Part shown: piece after piece, positions 55,116 through 64,000 of the stretch | Numbering within the stretch: position 1 is the first letter of the stretch | Layout: every line of letters begins with the position of its first letter | Source: Aplectana chamaeleonis | Lineage: Eukaryota; Nematoda; Chromadorea; Rhabditida; Cosmocercidae | Assembly (NCBI GenBank): GCA_029168955.1 | Contig: JAPDOI010001320.1 | Span: forward strand, 36,001 to 100,000 | Direction: 5' to 3' | Length of the DNA: 64,000 nucleotides | The notes under the pieces: model-generated | Told to the model about the DNA's origin: nothing | Seen by the model: the letters and a program-made list of their open reading frames with translations, nothing else | The model's database searches: none | Translations under genes and position numbers: made by a program

Positions 55116-55419
55116 GAGTGTTCTCGCTACAGTAGCTGAGCTCTAACTTGCGGTTTGCTGCCCCAACTGCTTGCGACCACAAGGCCTCCGAGGCTTGGCT
55201 TCTAGCTGCTAAAATGAATAACATTAGCTTTTCTGTGATATCTACTTATGCAATCCTTGCATTTTAAGTCTCTTACCTAATGTTTTGTCTACGAACTAAC
55301 ATAATTTGACGGAGTTAAACTAAAACGAAATGAATAGGCACCATTAAAAATAGATAATTACTGTTTGACTTAGACGCAAAACTTACAATTATATATTATT
55401 AAACATTTACTGCGCCTAT

Positions 55420-55678
55420 CTGGGTCAAATTCCGGTTCGCAATTGCGTCTCGGCACGCTTTGCTGCCGCACGCGCTGGAGTCAGTCGAGTTTCCAGCGCC
55501 AAATCCGACCCGATATGGCTTTTTTATACAGTTTTCTCTAATTTTGTTTAGTTTCCAGTTTCTGAAACCCACCTAGAGTCAACAGATCGGCGGCTGAGGC
55601 ACTGGAAACTCTTCCAACTCGAAAGCGCGCGGCCGCCAAGCGTGCCTAGACGCAATTGCGGACCGGAATTTGGCCCAG
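55420..55678. mobile_element. MITE (CTGGGTCAAATTCCGG ends)
   Basis: ctgggtcaaattccggttcg and caattgcgtc at the left pair with gacgcaattgcggaccggaa and tttggcccag at the right. About 259 bp, non-coding; the ends resemble SINE-free, GC-rich palindromic MITEs of unknown superfamily. Confidence 0.75.
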
Positions 55679-56024
55679 AGAAGCACAGTATATTTATTCA
55701 TAAATTACATAAAGCTAGCCTACTGAGCGCTGCGGCTGCGCCGCGTGTCGACATATCTCACTGAAGCGCGACAGTCGACCTGAGGTTGAACAGGAATTAA
55801 ACTTGCCATAGATAATCTCACTGGTTATGTATCCGGCACGAAATCTGTGGAGCGGTTTTTGACCAGATGGGCTGCTCTAGTCAGAAGAGATCCGAATCAC
55901 TTTCTCCTCCCTTTTTCGGTCCCTAGGCTCGAAAAATGCTCATTTGTTCTCTAAGCTGTTCTTAGCACTTCTGATCTGATGACCACTTGCTGATTTTCAA
56001 GGGGTTATAGTCGGTCTTGGCGGG

Positions 56025-56300
56025 TAAATACCCCACATAATGCGACTCTTCTCAGAAATAAGGGGTAAGTACTATAGTTGTACAATTTCGAACCAACCAA
56101 AATGAAAAAAATTCGTTCGAAAAACTTTCGAACGAATGAAATTTGAAAAAAAAATCGTTCGACGGATTTTCGAACGAACGAAAACGAACGCAAAAAATTT
56201 CGAAGATTCTCTACAAAATTTTTTTTGAAATTTTGTTCGTGTACGACTTTAGTAAATACTAAATACCCCACATAATGCGGCTCTTCACAGAAATCTGAAG
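56025..56300 (+). repeat. Direct repeats and ttcgaacgaa cluster
   Basis: taccccacataatgcg.ctct followed by cagaaat occurs at 56029 and 56264. Between them lie several ttcgaacgaa / cgttcgaa units (56110-56190). Confidence 0.65.
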
Positions 56301-56474
56301 TGAACATAGTAACAAAAGAATAACATATCAATAAACGCGGGCGCCATCGCAGGCTTGGTCATCGCGTGGACAAGTACGATGGCCAAACGCCCCCCTGCGG
56401 CGATAGCACTCGCTTGCCTACCCCCCCCCCCCCGCGTCAGACTAAATCAAAAACGGAAACCATATGTTCCGCCA

Positions 56475-56903
56475 GGAGGTACAAAAACGATAACTCTCAC
56501 TTGTGCTCTGACGCAAAATGAAACTGTATTCTGGTCAAGTAGATCTTTTATTAGTGATGGATTATGCCCTGATTCTGTACAATTCAAAGTTCAGGTACAC
56601 GTGGTTAGCAGAGCCAAGGGTCCCATAGTTTTCCATAACGGAGAAAGCGTGGGGGAGTGGAGTACAGACCAGTGGGTAAGAGCAAAAGACCTGGAAGCTA
56701 CAACAGATATGTTGGATCAAGGTCTAAAAGCGGAACCCACTCTAGGACAGGAACCGTCCACTACCACAAAGAGCCGACATCAGTCGAGGATGCCGAGTGA
56801 ATCCTCACTACATGTCCTATCCTCAGCACGTCCAGTACCTACCGTATCCACCATACCCCCTCGTTGCCAAGGTCGCAGAGGTCGTAGACCGTACCTGCAG
56901 TAG
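56475..56903 (+). CDS. Unrecognised open frame near the 3' end of the LTR element
   Basis: An open frame of about 140 codons containing TKTITLTCALTQNETVFWSS, SFISDGLCPDSVQFKVQVHV and HNGESVGEWSTDQWVRAKDL, and ending in a basic, proline/serine-rich tail (RPVPTVSTIPPRCQGRRGRR). The start is unclear, because upstream sequence (56436-56475) is a MITE edge. Codon-like composition and its place about 200 bp before the 3' LTR suggest the last gene of the retroelement or a remnant of it, but I recognise no domain. It could also be a captured host exon or chance. Confidence 0.3.
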   Translation, partial: GGTKTITLTCALTQNETVFWSSRSFISDGLCPDSVQFKVQVHVVSRAKGPIVFHNGESVGEWSTDQWVRAKDLEATTDMLDQGLKAEPTLGQEPSTTTKSRHQSRMPSESSLHVLSSARPVPTVSTIPPRCQGRRGRRPYLQ

Positions 56904-57102
56904 GGTATTAGGCTAGAGAATGCCTAGGAGTGACCATGTTTTGCGTGCGGGGTGATAGAAATTTTTGTGTATTATTTATTTGATTTTTTTTGAGGAAGCG
57001 CAAGATTCCCTGGAAATCAGTCGCTACACCATTCAGTGTTGGTCGCGGAAAAAGGATACAACCGAAGCATCAAGCGACGACGCTACCACCCAAGGGAAAG
57101 CA

Positions 57103-58269
57103 TGCACTGAAAGCATGAAACATCATGAGTAATATAAAAAAACGAGGGTTGAAAAAAAGTATCCTCCAGCACTGGGAGAGGTCATCTACTAGACTTATCC
57201 AGAGGATCTAGTCTTATCAGCTGTAGATGAACGAAATTCTCCTGTAGATGACGGGAACGAATTCCGGTGTAGGTGGTAACCTAACGCGTTTTGACAGCGA
57301 TACACGGTTTTCGGGACCACACAGGGGACCTCGGGGACATCTCACTAGGGTGATCCCCTTTCAGGTCCCACAGGGAGGGGGGGGGGGTGAGCCCACCGCC
57401 ACATTCCGCAGTGGGTCCGTGGGGAGTTGGGCCCACAGTTGGGTACTACCCACCCCCCCCCCCCCCCCCCACCCCCCCGAGCCGTGGGGAGCCCCTCTCC
57501 TCGGCGGCGAAAATTATTCTCCGGAATCCGTTGGATCTTCTGGTAAGTGACTCGAGGCCACCTTCCAGGTCTGGCTCTGAAGGGCCGACTGACCATGAGA
57601 TGAGAAGCCGTTTATACCAGCAACATTGTTAATACCTTTATCTAAACATGTTAATGATTCTGACGAATGTCTGGCGTCATATGTGTGGTTTGTAGGCGTT
57701 AATTGCGTTCATCAAACTCAAAATGACGGTAAAACAGCCCGCGTCGCGGCTGCAGAGCGGCGCTCACTCCGTTCATCTTTAGTACAATATACCTGCTGTA
57801 GTTCCTCCACATCGCCAATTTCTCCCGTAGATCTCTTCTCTCAGTGCCGGAGTCACTTGGAGGGCCGACCATAATATCCGATGTCCAGTCTGCGGCCATG
57901 GACTATGTCTCTCATCTAACGCCTTGTTTTTTGCCATGCCTATAAAAGGTTCAAAGCGATCATTTCCAGGTCTTCTTCTTGCCTCTCGACTCCGTCCCTT
58001 GCCTTTCCATCCTCATTGCCGCCATATTTACATCGTGCCTCTGCCGCTCGCCTCTCTTCCTTCGCAAGCTCCTGGTGAATCTCGCGAAACTCATTGAAAT
58101 CTGCCCACTATTTGTATATTGTGTTGTCTGATTGGTTTAAGTGTGTGTTAAGTTGTTGTTAATTTACCTGGTCTAGTTCATAAATAGTTTTAATTAATCG
58201 TGTTCCTAATCAAACTTGAGAGTTAGGTCCGTAAATTACCGTTGTGTTACAATTTTGTGGAAGATTTCA
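57103..58269 (+). mobile_element. 3' LTR with insertion
   Basis: Matches the 5' LTR (52744-53223) at 57103-57164 and 57856-58269. It is preceded by a purine-rich caagggaaag, as expected of a polypurine tract. Divergence from the 5' LTR is clear by eye (many substitutions and small indels), so the insertion of the element is old. Confidence 0.65.
57165..57855. mobile_element. DNA element inside the 3' LTR
   Basis: The sequence absent from the 5' LTR has inverted ends, ctccagcactgggaga and tctctcagtgccggag. It is about 690 bp and includes a poly-C/G-rich stretch (57370-57480). Proline-rich frames there are compositional. Confidence 0.7.
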
Positions 58270-58293
58270 TTGCTAGCACCTGATTTGGAAAAA

Positions 58294-58464
<171 letters not shown>

Positions 58465-58599
58465 TAGAGAAATGCGCCAGCGCTTACAAGTGTTCAGAGT
58501 GGTAAACGCATATGCCAGAACGACTAGTAACGTTAGTATCTCTAGTGGCTTAATAGTAAAACCGCGCAGTATCCACCCCCCAGCTGCAGGTTCCAAGAA

Positions 58600-59100
58600 G
58601 TTACAAGCCTGAAAAAGTCGTTTTTTGCTTTTTGTACTCTCCGAAAACGGCATTAATCTTTCGGAAACGGACCTAACAAATGTGTTCAGCACCCAAAACT
58701 ACCCCCCTGAGCAAAATTTGTGTGAAGGCGCATTTTCCATACTTTGTCCAGACTGACAGCGTTTTGAACTTGTACGGATTTTCGGTTGGGCGAATATTTA
58801 CAGCGATTAGAGGGCTCTGGAAGCGTTTGAGAAAAATGTTCCAGATTTGGCTTGAAATTCTCCCAGGGGTTTTTTTCGGGGCGCTGATCACAAGTATTTT
58901 TTTTTTAGTAGATTTTCCAAAGCTTTCGGCTAATTTAGTTCGAAGTTTCCCAACCGGGGAAAATTTCCAGGGAAAAACGCCACTTTTGAGATTTTCGGTG
59001 TGCTACGGTGGATATTGCTGGTATTGTTTCTCTGCGGGTTAACTTGGAGCGCTGAAGACGAATCTGGAGTTCGTTTATCGATTTTCATGAAATTTTGGTA
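58600..59100 (-). repeat. Dispersed repeat (copies at 17.0 and 42.8 kb)
   Basis: The reverse complement contains ggaaaatgcgccttcacaca, gggggtagttttgggtgctg and tccgtttccgaaag, matching 17290-17400. Confidence 0.6.
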
Positions 59101-59449
59101 GATTACGGTGGGTTTACGGTAGCTTGGTCAAAATCTCAGATTTAACTCAAAGTTAGTATACGGGGGTTATTCGGGGTGGGGAATACGAATTTAACGTCCG
59201 TTTGTCGATTTTCAAAATGCTAAGGTGGATTTCGCTCCTTAAATGACATTTTACCTACCGTAACCTACAGTAAACCTCGAAACTTCGACAAATGGACACC
59301 AGATTCGTGTTCACCACCCTAAATTACTCCTACATATAAGTTTTGGGCTGAATCCGAGAAAATTTTTTGATACTCGCAAAAAATGCCTGATGGGGTACCC
59401 TTGCCTTCTCGCGAGGCTTGAAAAATGCTCATAACTTGTTCGAACCTGC

Positions 59450-59560
59450 AGCTCGGGGCGGGATACTGCGCAATTTTACAATTGAGCCAGAAGAGATACT
59501 AACGATACTGGTCGTTTTCACAGATGCGTTTTCCACTCTAAACACTTCCCTTGTTAGCAG
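59450..59560 (+). repeat. Dispersed repeat (copy at 18.8 kb)
   Basis: gctcggggcgggatactgcg, gatactggtcgttttcacag and aacacttcccttgtta, in the same order as 18815-18925. Confidence 0.6.
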
Positions 59561-59584
59561 CGCCTAGCGCTGGAAAAAATTGGG

Positions 59585-59960
59585 CTGAATCCAACTAGAA
59601 GAGCCGTGAAATGAGGACAGGACCCATTGGGATTGCACACAGAACCGGGAAAAATTAACGGGACGTAACTGGGAGTGTGCAGAGCGCCGGAAAACCGGGG
59701 CGAAATTCAACTAGGACTGCACAGAACGCCGGGAAAGGGGGACATGCCCCATTGGGAGTGCACACGCCATCAGGAACAGTAGGCGTGGCCCAACTGGGAG
59801 TGCGCAGAACGCTGGTAAAAGTGTACGACACCTGATTGGGAGTGAACATAGCGTCTGGGGGAGAGTGTGGTACTGAAATATAAGTGCACAGAGCGCCAAG
59901 AAAAATGTGTGGGACTCAACCAGGAGTGCGCAAGCCCTGAGCGGCCCGTTATATCCATCC
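59585..59960. repeat. Diverged tandem repeat with gggagtgcacag core
   Basis: About eight imperfect units of roughly 40-47 bp marked by (a)ctgggagtgcacag.acgcc (59670, 59725, 59755, 59798, 59838, 59883, 59930). The agtgtgcag part recalls the 21-bp array core, but the period differs, so relationship is uncertain. Confidence 0.7.
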
Positions 59961-60424
59961 TTTTTGAAGGAAATCTTCGCTAAAATAAAATGAATTTCCA
60001 AACTGTTTCGCTTCGCCATAAAAGGGTTGTGATTTGGCATAGTAGTATTTGACAGGAGCTCGTTACAAGATGTGAAATAAAATACTTAGTGCGTTAGATT
60101 TCGCATGGGATCTAACACCGAAAAAACTGTAAAAATTTGTTGAAATGATGTACCACTGATTTTGCTGTGCACTTTTTCACTAAACATCAAAAATGTAGTG
60201 TGGTTCCGGAAGGCCAAATACGCGCTTTTTGGGAACAAACGAATGCTTGCAGCCTTTGTTCGTGAAATCGCCCTCTTTAAAAAGATTAGATTGCGAATCT
60301 CACCCAGAAATTCGAGCCTTACTAACTTTTTATCGCTATATGCCGACTACCGAATGCCTATTATATCGCACGTGTCTGATATCGCTCAGAATCGTTTTTC
60401 TGTTTTTCTCCCTGTCTTGAAAGC

Positions 60425-61270
60425 GGTCTCACGGTTCCAATGATGCCTCTGGGATCGTACAAGACCCCCCAGGTACGGAGTTATGGCCCCTCGAAAATTT
60501 AGCTGCGTAAGCATTGTGGACGAGTTGTCCGAGGCTTGTAACTTCCTTCATTTGCAACCAATGTTTTCTAGCCGACCTGAGCGAAGGGACAGGTTGCAAA
60601 TGAAGGGAAGAACGGGGTTATTGATCAAAAGCCATCGCTCATCTTGCCACTGTTGAGCTCGAAAAATCGTAAAAGGGGCGTGCCAAAGTGGTTTCCGCAT
60701 GTGATTTCCCCAGGGTGGCTTCCTCCTATATCTCGCTTATTCGGAGGAATTGAGAGCTGACACTTGGCAGGTGCTATTTAGAGTGGGCCTACTTCACAAT
60801 TATACGGAACTCTCAGATTTCGTCCCTGAGCTTGGACTGTGCCTTTAAAGACTACTATGTCAGATCACAACCCTTTTATAGCGAAGTTAAACAGTTCGAA
60901 ATCAATGATGTGGAAAGAAAACATTTTTTCATTCTCGGCATTGAAGGCGCAGTCCAACTTCAGAGTCGTTTTTCTGTTTCCTGTTTATTATCAGAAACAG
61001 TCCCACGCTGATTCTAGTGATGTCTTTGGAATCGTATAAGCCCCTAGAAACTGAATTCAGGCCCCCCCCCACAGCTTGAGCTGTGGTAGCATGGTGAACG
61101 AGTTGTCCGTGGCTTGTAACGTCCGTATTTTGCAACTGATGTATGCGAGCCGCTATGAATAAAGAGGCAGGCTGAAAATGAAGGGAGTAACTCGGTTATT
61201 GATCGAAAACCGTTGCTCATTCCGCCACTGTTGAGCTCGAAAGATCGTGAAAAGGGCGTGCCAAAGTGGC
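60425..61270 (+). repeat. Imperfect direct duplication of about 600 bp
   Basis: gacgagttgtccgaggcttg with taacttcc, ggttattgatcaaaagccat with cgctcat and ccactgttgagctcgaaaaa (60510-60670) recur at 61088-61240. Both copies are followed by ctcctatatctcgcttattc- or cgtatatctcgcttattcgg-type blocks. Confidence 0.7.
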
Positions 61271-61574
61271 TTCTAGTTGTGGGCGCGCAAAAGTGGCTTA
61301 TTCGTATATCTCGCTTATTCGGAGGAAAGTATCTGAGCTTAAACTGCGCCTTTAAGAAGTCCATTTTTTTTGATTTTTTGAGGTCCCGGTCGACTATGGA
61401 TTGTCGGCAGTGACCACGAGTATCTCGTTCGGGCTCTAGTACGTCACTGTTGCGAGAACAGTAATTAAAGGCAACCGTGATAGCTCTAGAACACTGCAGT
61501 TATCACTGTTTATTGCTAATAGTGCTGTTGTCCGGTCTCTTTTGCCGGACATCCTCTATACTGCAAACGCATAA

Positions 61575-61911
61575 ATAAGAACGATAGTTACGTGCGCCAG
61601 AATAGGACTACCGTAATCTCACTCGAGTCGGCTTTGAAATTTTCTGAGTTATTTAATACACCAATTTCGCTACATCATGACCATTGGTGGTGCTCTTTTT
61701 CTACATCCTAGTCGAGGAGATCCTCAACTGCTGACCTCTAGAGAAGGACGTTAAGTGAATAAATACACACCGCTCTCCGCTTTTTTTTATACCCTACCCT
61801 TTACCAATTGGGTATCATCAATTTTGTTTACGAGAGCCAAATGGGGGCTGTATAACATCATTCGTAAGACTACGGTAGCCCCGTTCTGGCGCACATAACT
61901 ACCGTTCTTGT
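61575..61911. mobile_element. Mutator-like MITE, copy 3, with 9-bp target duplication
   Basis: The left end ataagaacgatagttacgtg with cgccagaataggactaccg is inverted at the right as cggtagccccgttctggcgc with acataactaccgttcttgt. Flanked by aacgcataa at 61566-61574 and 61912-61920. The interior matches 7121-7435 closely. 337 bp, non-coding. Confidence 0.85.
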
Positions 61912-62015
61912 AACGCATAATGGCAGAGAAGCTACTCGCGAAAAGTCGTTCCGAGTACCACACTCAAGAGGTTTTTTTTGTTGTTGATAATCGATATCAT
62001 AAATGTGTGTTTCAG

Positions 62016-62084
62016 GTTACGCCGATTACGAAACTCGTCTCCCTGAAAGTTTTGGTGGTTCGGACAATGGAGCGCTTCATGTCA
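62016..62084 (+). CDS. DUF273-type gene, exon (ADYExxLPxSFGGSDNGALH)
   Basis: After the acceptor gtgtgtttcag the exon completes the Gly codon begun at 45964 and reads GYADYETRLPESFGGSDNGA and LHV, ending GTCA|GTTAAT in phase 1. 'ADYE.KLP.SFHG(T/S)DNGA(L/I)H' directly follows '..ARNFL' in DUF273 proteins as I recall them, so order and spacing fit. The remaining C-terminal exons should lie beyond 64000. Confidence 0.88.
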
Positions 62085-62385
62085 GTTAATACGTAATGGA
62101 CCGCGTGTCCACACTGGGCACCCACGCCAAAAACTCAATTTTTTTCTCGTTCGACTTCAGGAAAAACGGATTCCTTCTATTTATTGCTTTTATATCTATG
62201 CCTTGTACAACTTCCATAACTGGTATGCAGATATTAAGCTTCAAATATCTTCTTTTCATTCTGGCAATAACAACAAAAAATCAATTTGAAAAACTCACTG
62301 TAGTGATTGGCCGCTAAGTGTTAATGAAAAAATTGAGCTTTTTGTTACAGGTTTCCTCAGTTTCTCTACAGTCTTCTTCTCCTTT
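62085..62385 (+). other. Start of the next intron, unassigned
   Basis: No further DUF273 block could be read before the retrotransposon at 62388. Confidence 0.4.
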
Positions 62386-62387
62386 AG

Positions 62388-64000
62388 TGTTTGTCCCGCT
62401 CCAATGCGGGGTCCGCTTTTCTTATGCGCTGGCGCCATTTTTCCCCCCTGTCATGCGCCCGGTCAGAGTGCACGCCTGCAATTTTCAAATCGGTGTGCAG
62501 CGTAGCAAGCCACTGCTGCCTTGACCGTCTTTCGGGTCTTTTTCCAGGCACGTCAAGGTTGAGCCCAGCCTTGCAAACGGTGCCACTTCCAGCGCGAAGA
62601 ACATATCCATACCATCACAATCGAGATTCGCGCAGTTTCTCGGCAATCGAAGCGACACCAAAACGCTTCCGGATGTCGTCGTTCGTGGCGTGGTTCAAGC
62701 GAGTGACACCCACTGTCCAGCGTAGCACTTTCGTCTCCATTACACCGAGCCCTCGCTCTGACTCTTTGGTGGCAGGCCAGCGCTTTGCTGCATTAACGCG
62801 ACAGGCCGGTACAAGACGTTCACCGTCACGCAAATCCAGTTTCTCATACAGCTCTCCGTAGTGCGCCGTCTTGGCTTTCGCAACGGCCCTTTTGGCAGAC
62901 TTTTCGCATCACGGTATTTCTGCCAGTTGTCAGTCGTCTTATTAGCAAGAAAAGTGTGGTACACTTTCCTCTTTTCTTGGACCGTCATTCGCACTTCATT
63001 AGTCCAGAGCCACGTCTCTTCATCAATCTTCCGTCGTCTGAGCTTCGTCACCCCGATTTCAGACCGCGCCGTGTCAGTCATCAATTTGACTGCCTTCTGC
63101 CAAGATTCGCACACAGTCGTGACTGGCGGTAGCCGAACACGTGAAATGACGGCAGCCTCTGTCTCCTTCAGACGCCACCACTTTATTCGGGGTGGTCCGC
63201 ACCGTTCACCAATCTTACGCTTCGGCTGCATAAAGCTCAGCACTGCAGATCAGCAGTCGATGTTGTGCAGCGACTGTCTCGTACGGCACGGTCTTCGCAT
63301 CTGTGACCATCTTCTCGTCGCGACGCCAAGCAAGCAAGAAGTCAATTTGCGTCATGCTCCTGCCACTGTAATATGTGACAAGGTGGGACTGGCGCTTTCG
63401 AAACTTCGTGTTCGCAAGGACAAGGTCATGTGAGTCGGCGTAGTCGAGAATGCGTTCGCCATCCGTGTTCCTTCGGCAGTAACCGAACCCTCTGTGGCAT
63501 CTAAAGTCTTGGCTCGTTTCTGCGACGTGGTCTGGTCATTCATATCACCCACAAAAACAACAACATTTTCTGGTGGCACCTCGCGGTCTTCTCATCGAGC
63601 ATCATCCAGAAATCATTCTAAACTTGTTCAGAAGAACCCGTCTGCGGGGCATACACCGATAAGAAATGAACTCGTAGATCTTCACTGGCGATGACTATCT
63701 TCATCAAACGGTCGTCAAAACGAAGCACTTCAGCAATCAAGTCACGTAAGCGTTTGGACCCGACAACGCCAACGCCGTTCGTGGTTCTAGGGCTGCCATG
63801 ATACAGGAGCTTGAAGCCTCTGCCAACGTCCTTGGACTTGCTACCCGACCATCTCGTCTCTTACACCGCACAGAGATCTATACTTCTACGCTCCGAAGCG
63901 ACAGCCAGTTTGCTCGAGCGGCCTGACAACTTGCTGACATTCAGCGTAGCAACGCGAGTCTTGGCAACGTTAAAGGTCTTACGGACTAGCCTAGTTACCC
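62388..64000 (-). pseudogene. Non-LTR retrotransposon lacking its RT core (endonuclease plus C-terminus)
   Basis: Read from the window edge at 64000 on the minus strand: TRVATLNVSKLSGRSSKLAV, a stop in place of Gln before ETRWSG (near 63858), KSKDVGRGFKLLYHGSPRTT, VHFLSVYAPQTGSSEQ, VVVFVGDMND, DGERILDYADSHDLVLANTK and SMTQIDFLLAWRRDEK, which together form an EEP endonuclease. After frameshifts near 63620, 63480 and 63240 comes the linker KRKIGERCGPPRIKWWRLKE and RRRKIDEETWLWTNEVRMTV. Then YEKLDLRDGERLV jumps to RWPATKESERGLGVMETKVL and the C-terminal RKRFGVASIAEKLRESRL, ending about 62388. The whole reverse transcriptase domain is absent. The 5' end lies outside the window. Confidence 0.85.

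Noticed and set aside
57248..57632. Proline- and glycine-rich open frames
   Set aside because: They run through poly-C and poly-G tracts inside the DNA element in the 3' LTR.

Overview
The window looks like one stretch of a repeat-rich nematode genome, most likely a strongylid (hookworm-like) species. This rests on three things. Short exons with C-elegans-type splice sites encode a protein that I recognise, from memory of the family, as the nematode-expanded DUF273 glycosyltransferase-like family. The introns are very large. The non-LTR reverse transcriptases resemble those common in hookworm assemblies. I ran no database search, so the organism is an inference.

Host gene. Four small plus-strand exons (25889-25977, 28559-28665, 45840-45964, 62016-62084) have in-phase splice junctions and join into one continuous DUF273-type reading frame. 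It carries FRRHC, a DAD metal-binding-type motif, GSYLVKNTEWAR and GSDNGALH. The introns between them are about 2.6, 17.2 and 16.1 kb and are packed with transposons. A signal-anchor exon at 2324-2443 may be the first exon. The exon or exons for the stem and first catalytic strand were not found, and the 3' exons lie beyond the window.

Layout. 0-3.7 kb: endonuclease domain of a non-LTR retrotransposon (here 'family A') between inverted DNA-transposon copies. 4.29-7.09 kb: a 21-bp (7-codon) minisatellite. 7.1-10.3 kb: MITEs and foldback elements. 11.2-13.6 kb: an RTE-type reverse transcriptase split by a hAT MITE. 13.7-15.9 kb: family A copy split by two nested DNA elements. 17.5-18.8 kb: inverted Penelope-like element. 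19.9-21.7 kb: dead Tc1 transposon carrying a PIF/Harbinger-like MITE. 22.5-25.5 kb: more MITEs, Mutator-like and Harbinger-like. 26.7-31.5 kb: retrotransposon fragments, a (TA)n tract and a second Penelope-like element. 32.4-33.0 kb: GC-rich TIR element. 35.4-36.7 kb: foldback element built of about 50-bp repeats. 36.8-42.65 kb: a CR1-like LINE split by a 5.2-kb TIR-bounded insertion that itself contains two other retrotransposon fragments. 43.7-45.4 kb: family A copy inserted in a Harbinger-like MITE with a 13-bp target duplication. 46-52 kb: minisatellite relatives and palindromic MITEs. 52.7-58.3 kb: LTR-retrotransposon remnant with a repeat-rich leader and an insertion in its 3' LTR. 58.3-62 kb: (GT)n, repeats and a Mutator-like MITE. 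62.4-64 kb: non-LTR element that kept endonuclease and C-terminus but lost the RT core.

Virtually nothing outside the DUF273 exons looks like an intact host gene. No intact transposase or full-length retrotransposon was found, so the mobile DNA appears to be relics. The nested insertions give a relative order of events. Boundaries of degenerate elements are approximate, usually within tens of bases.
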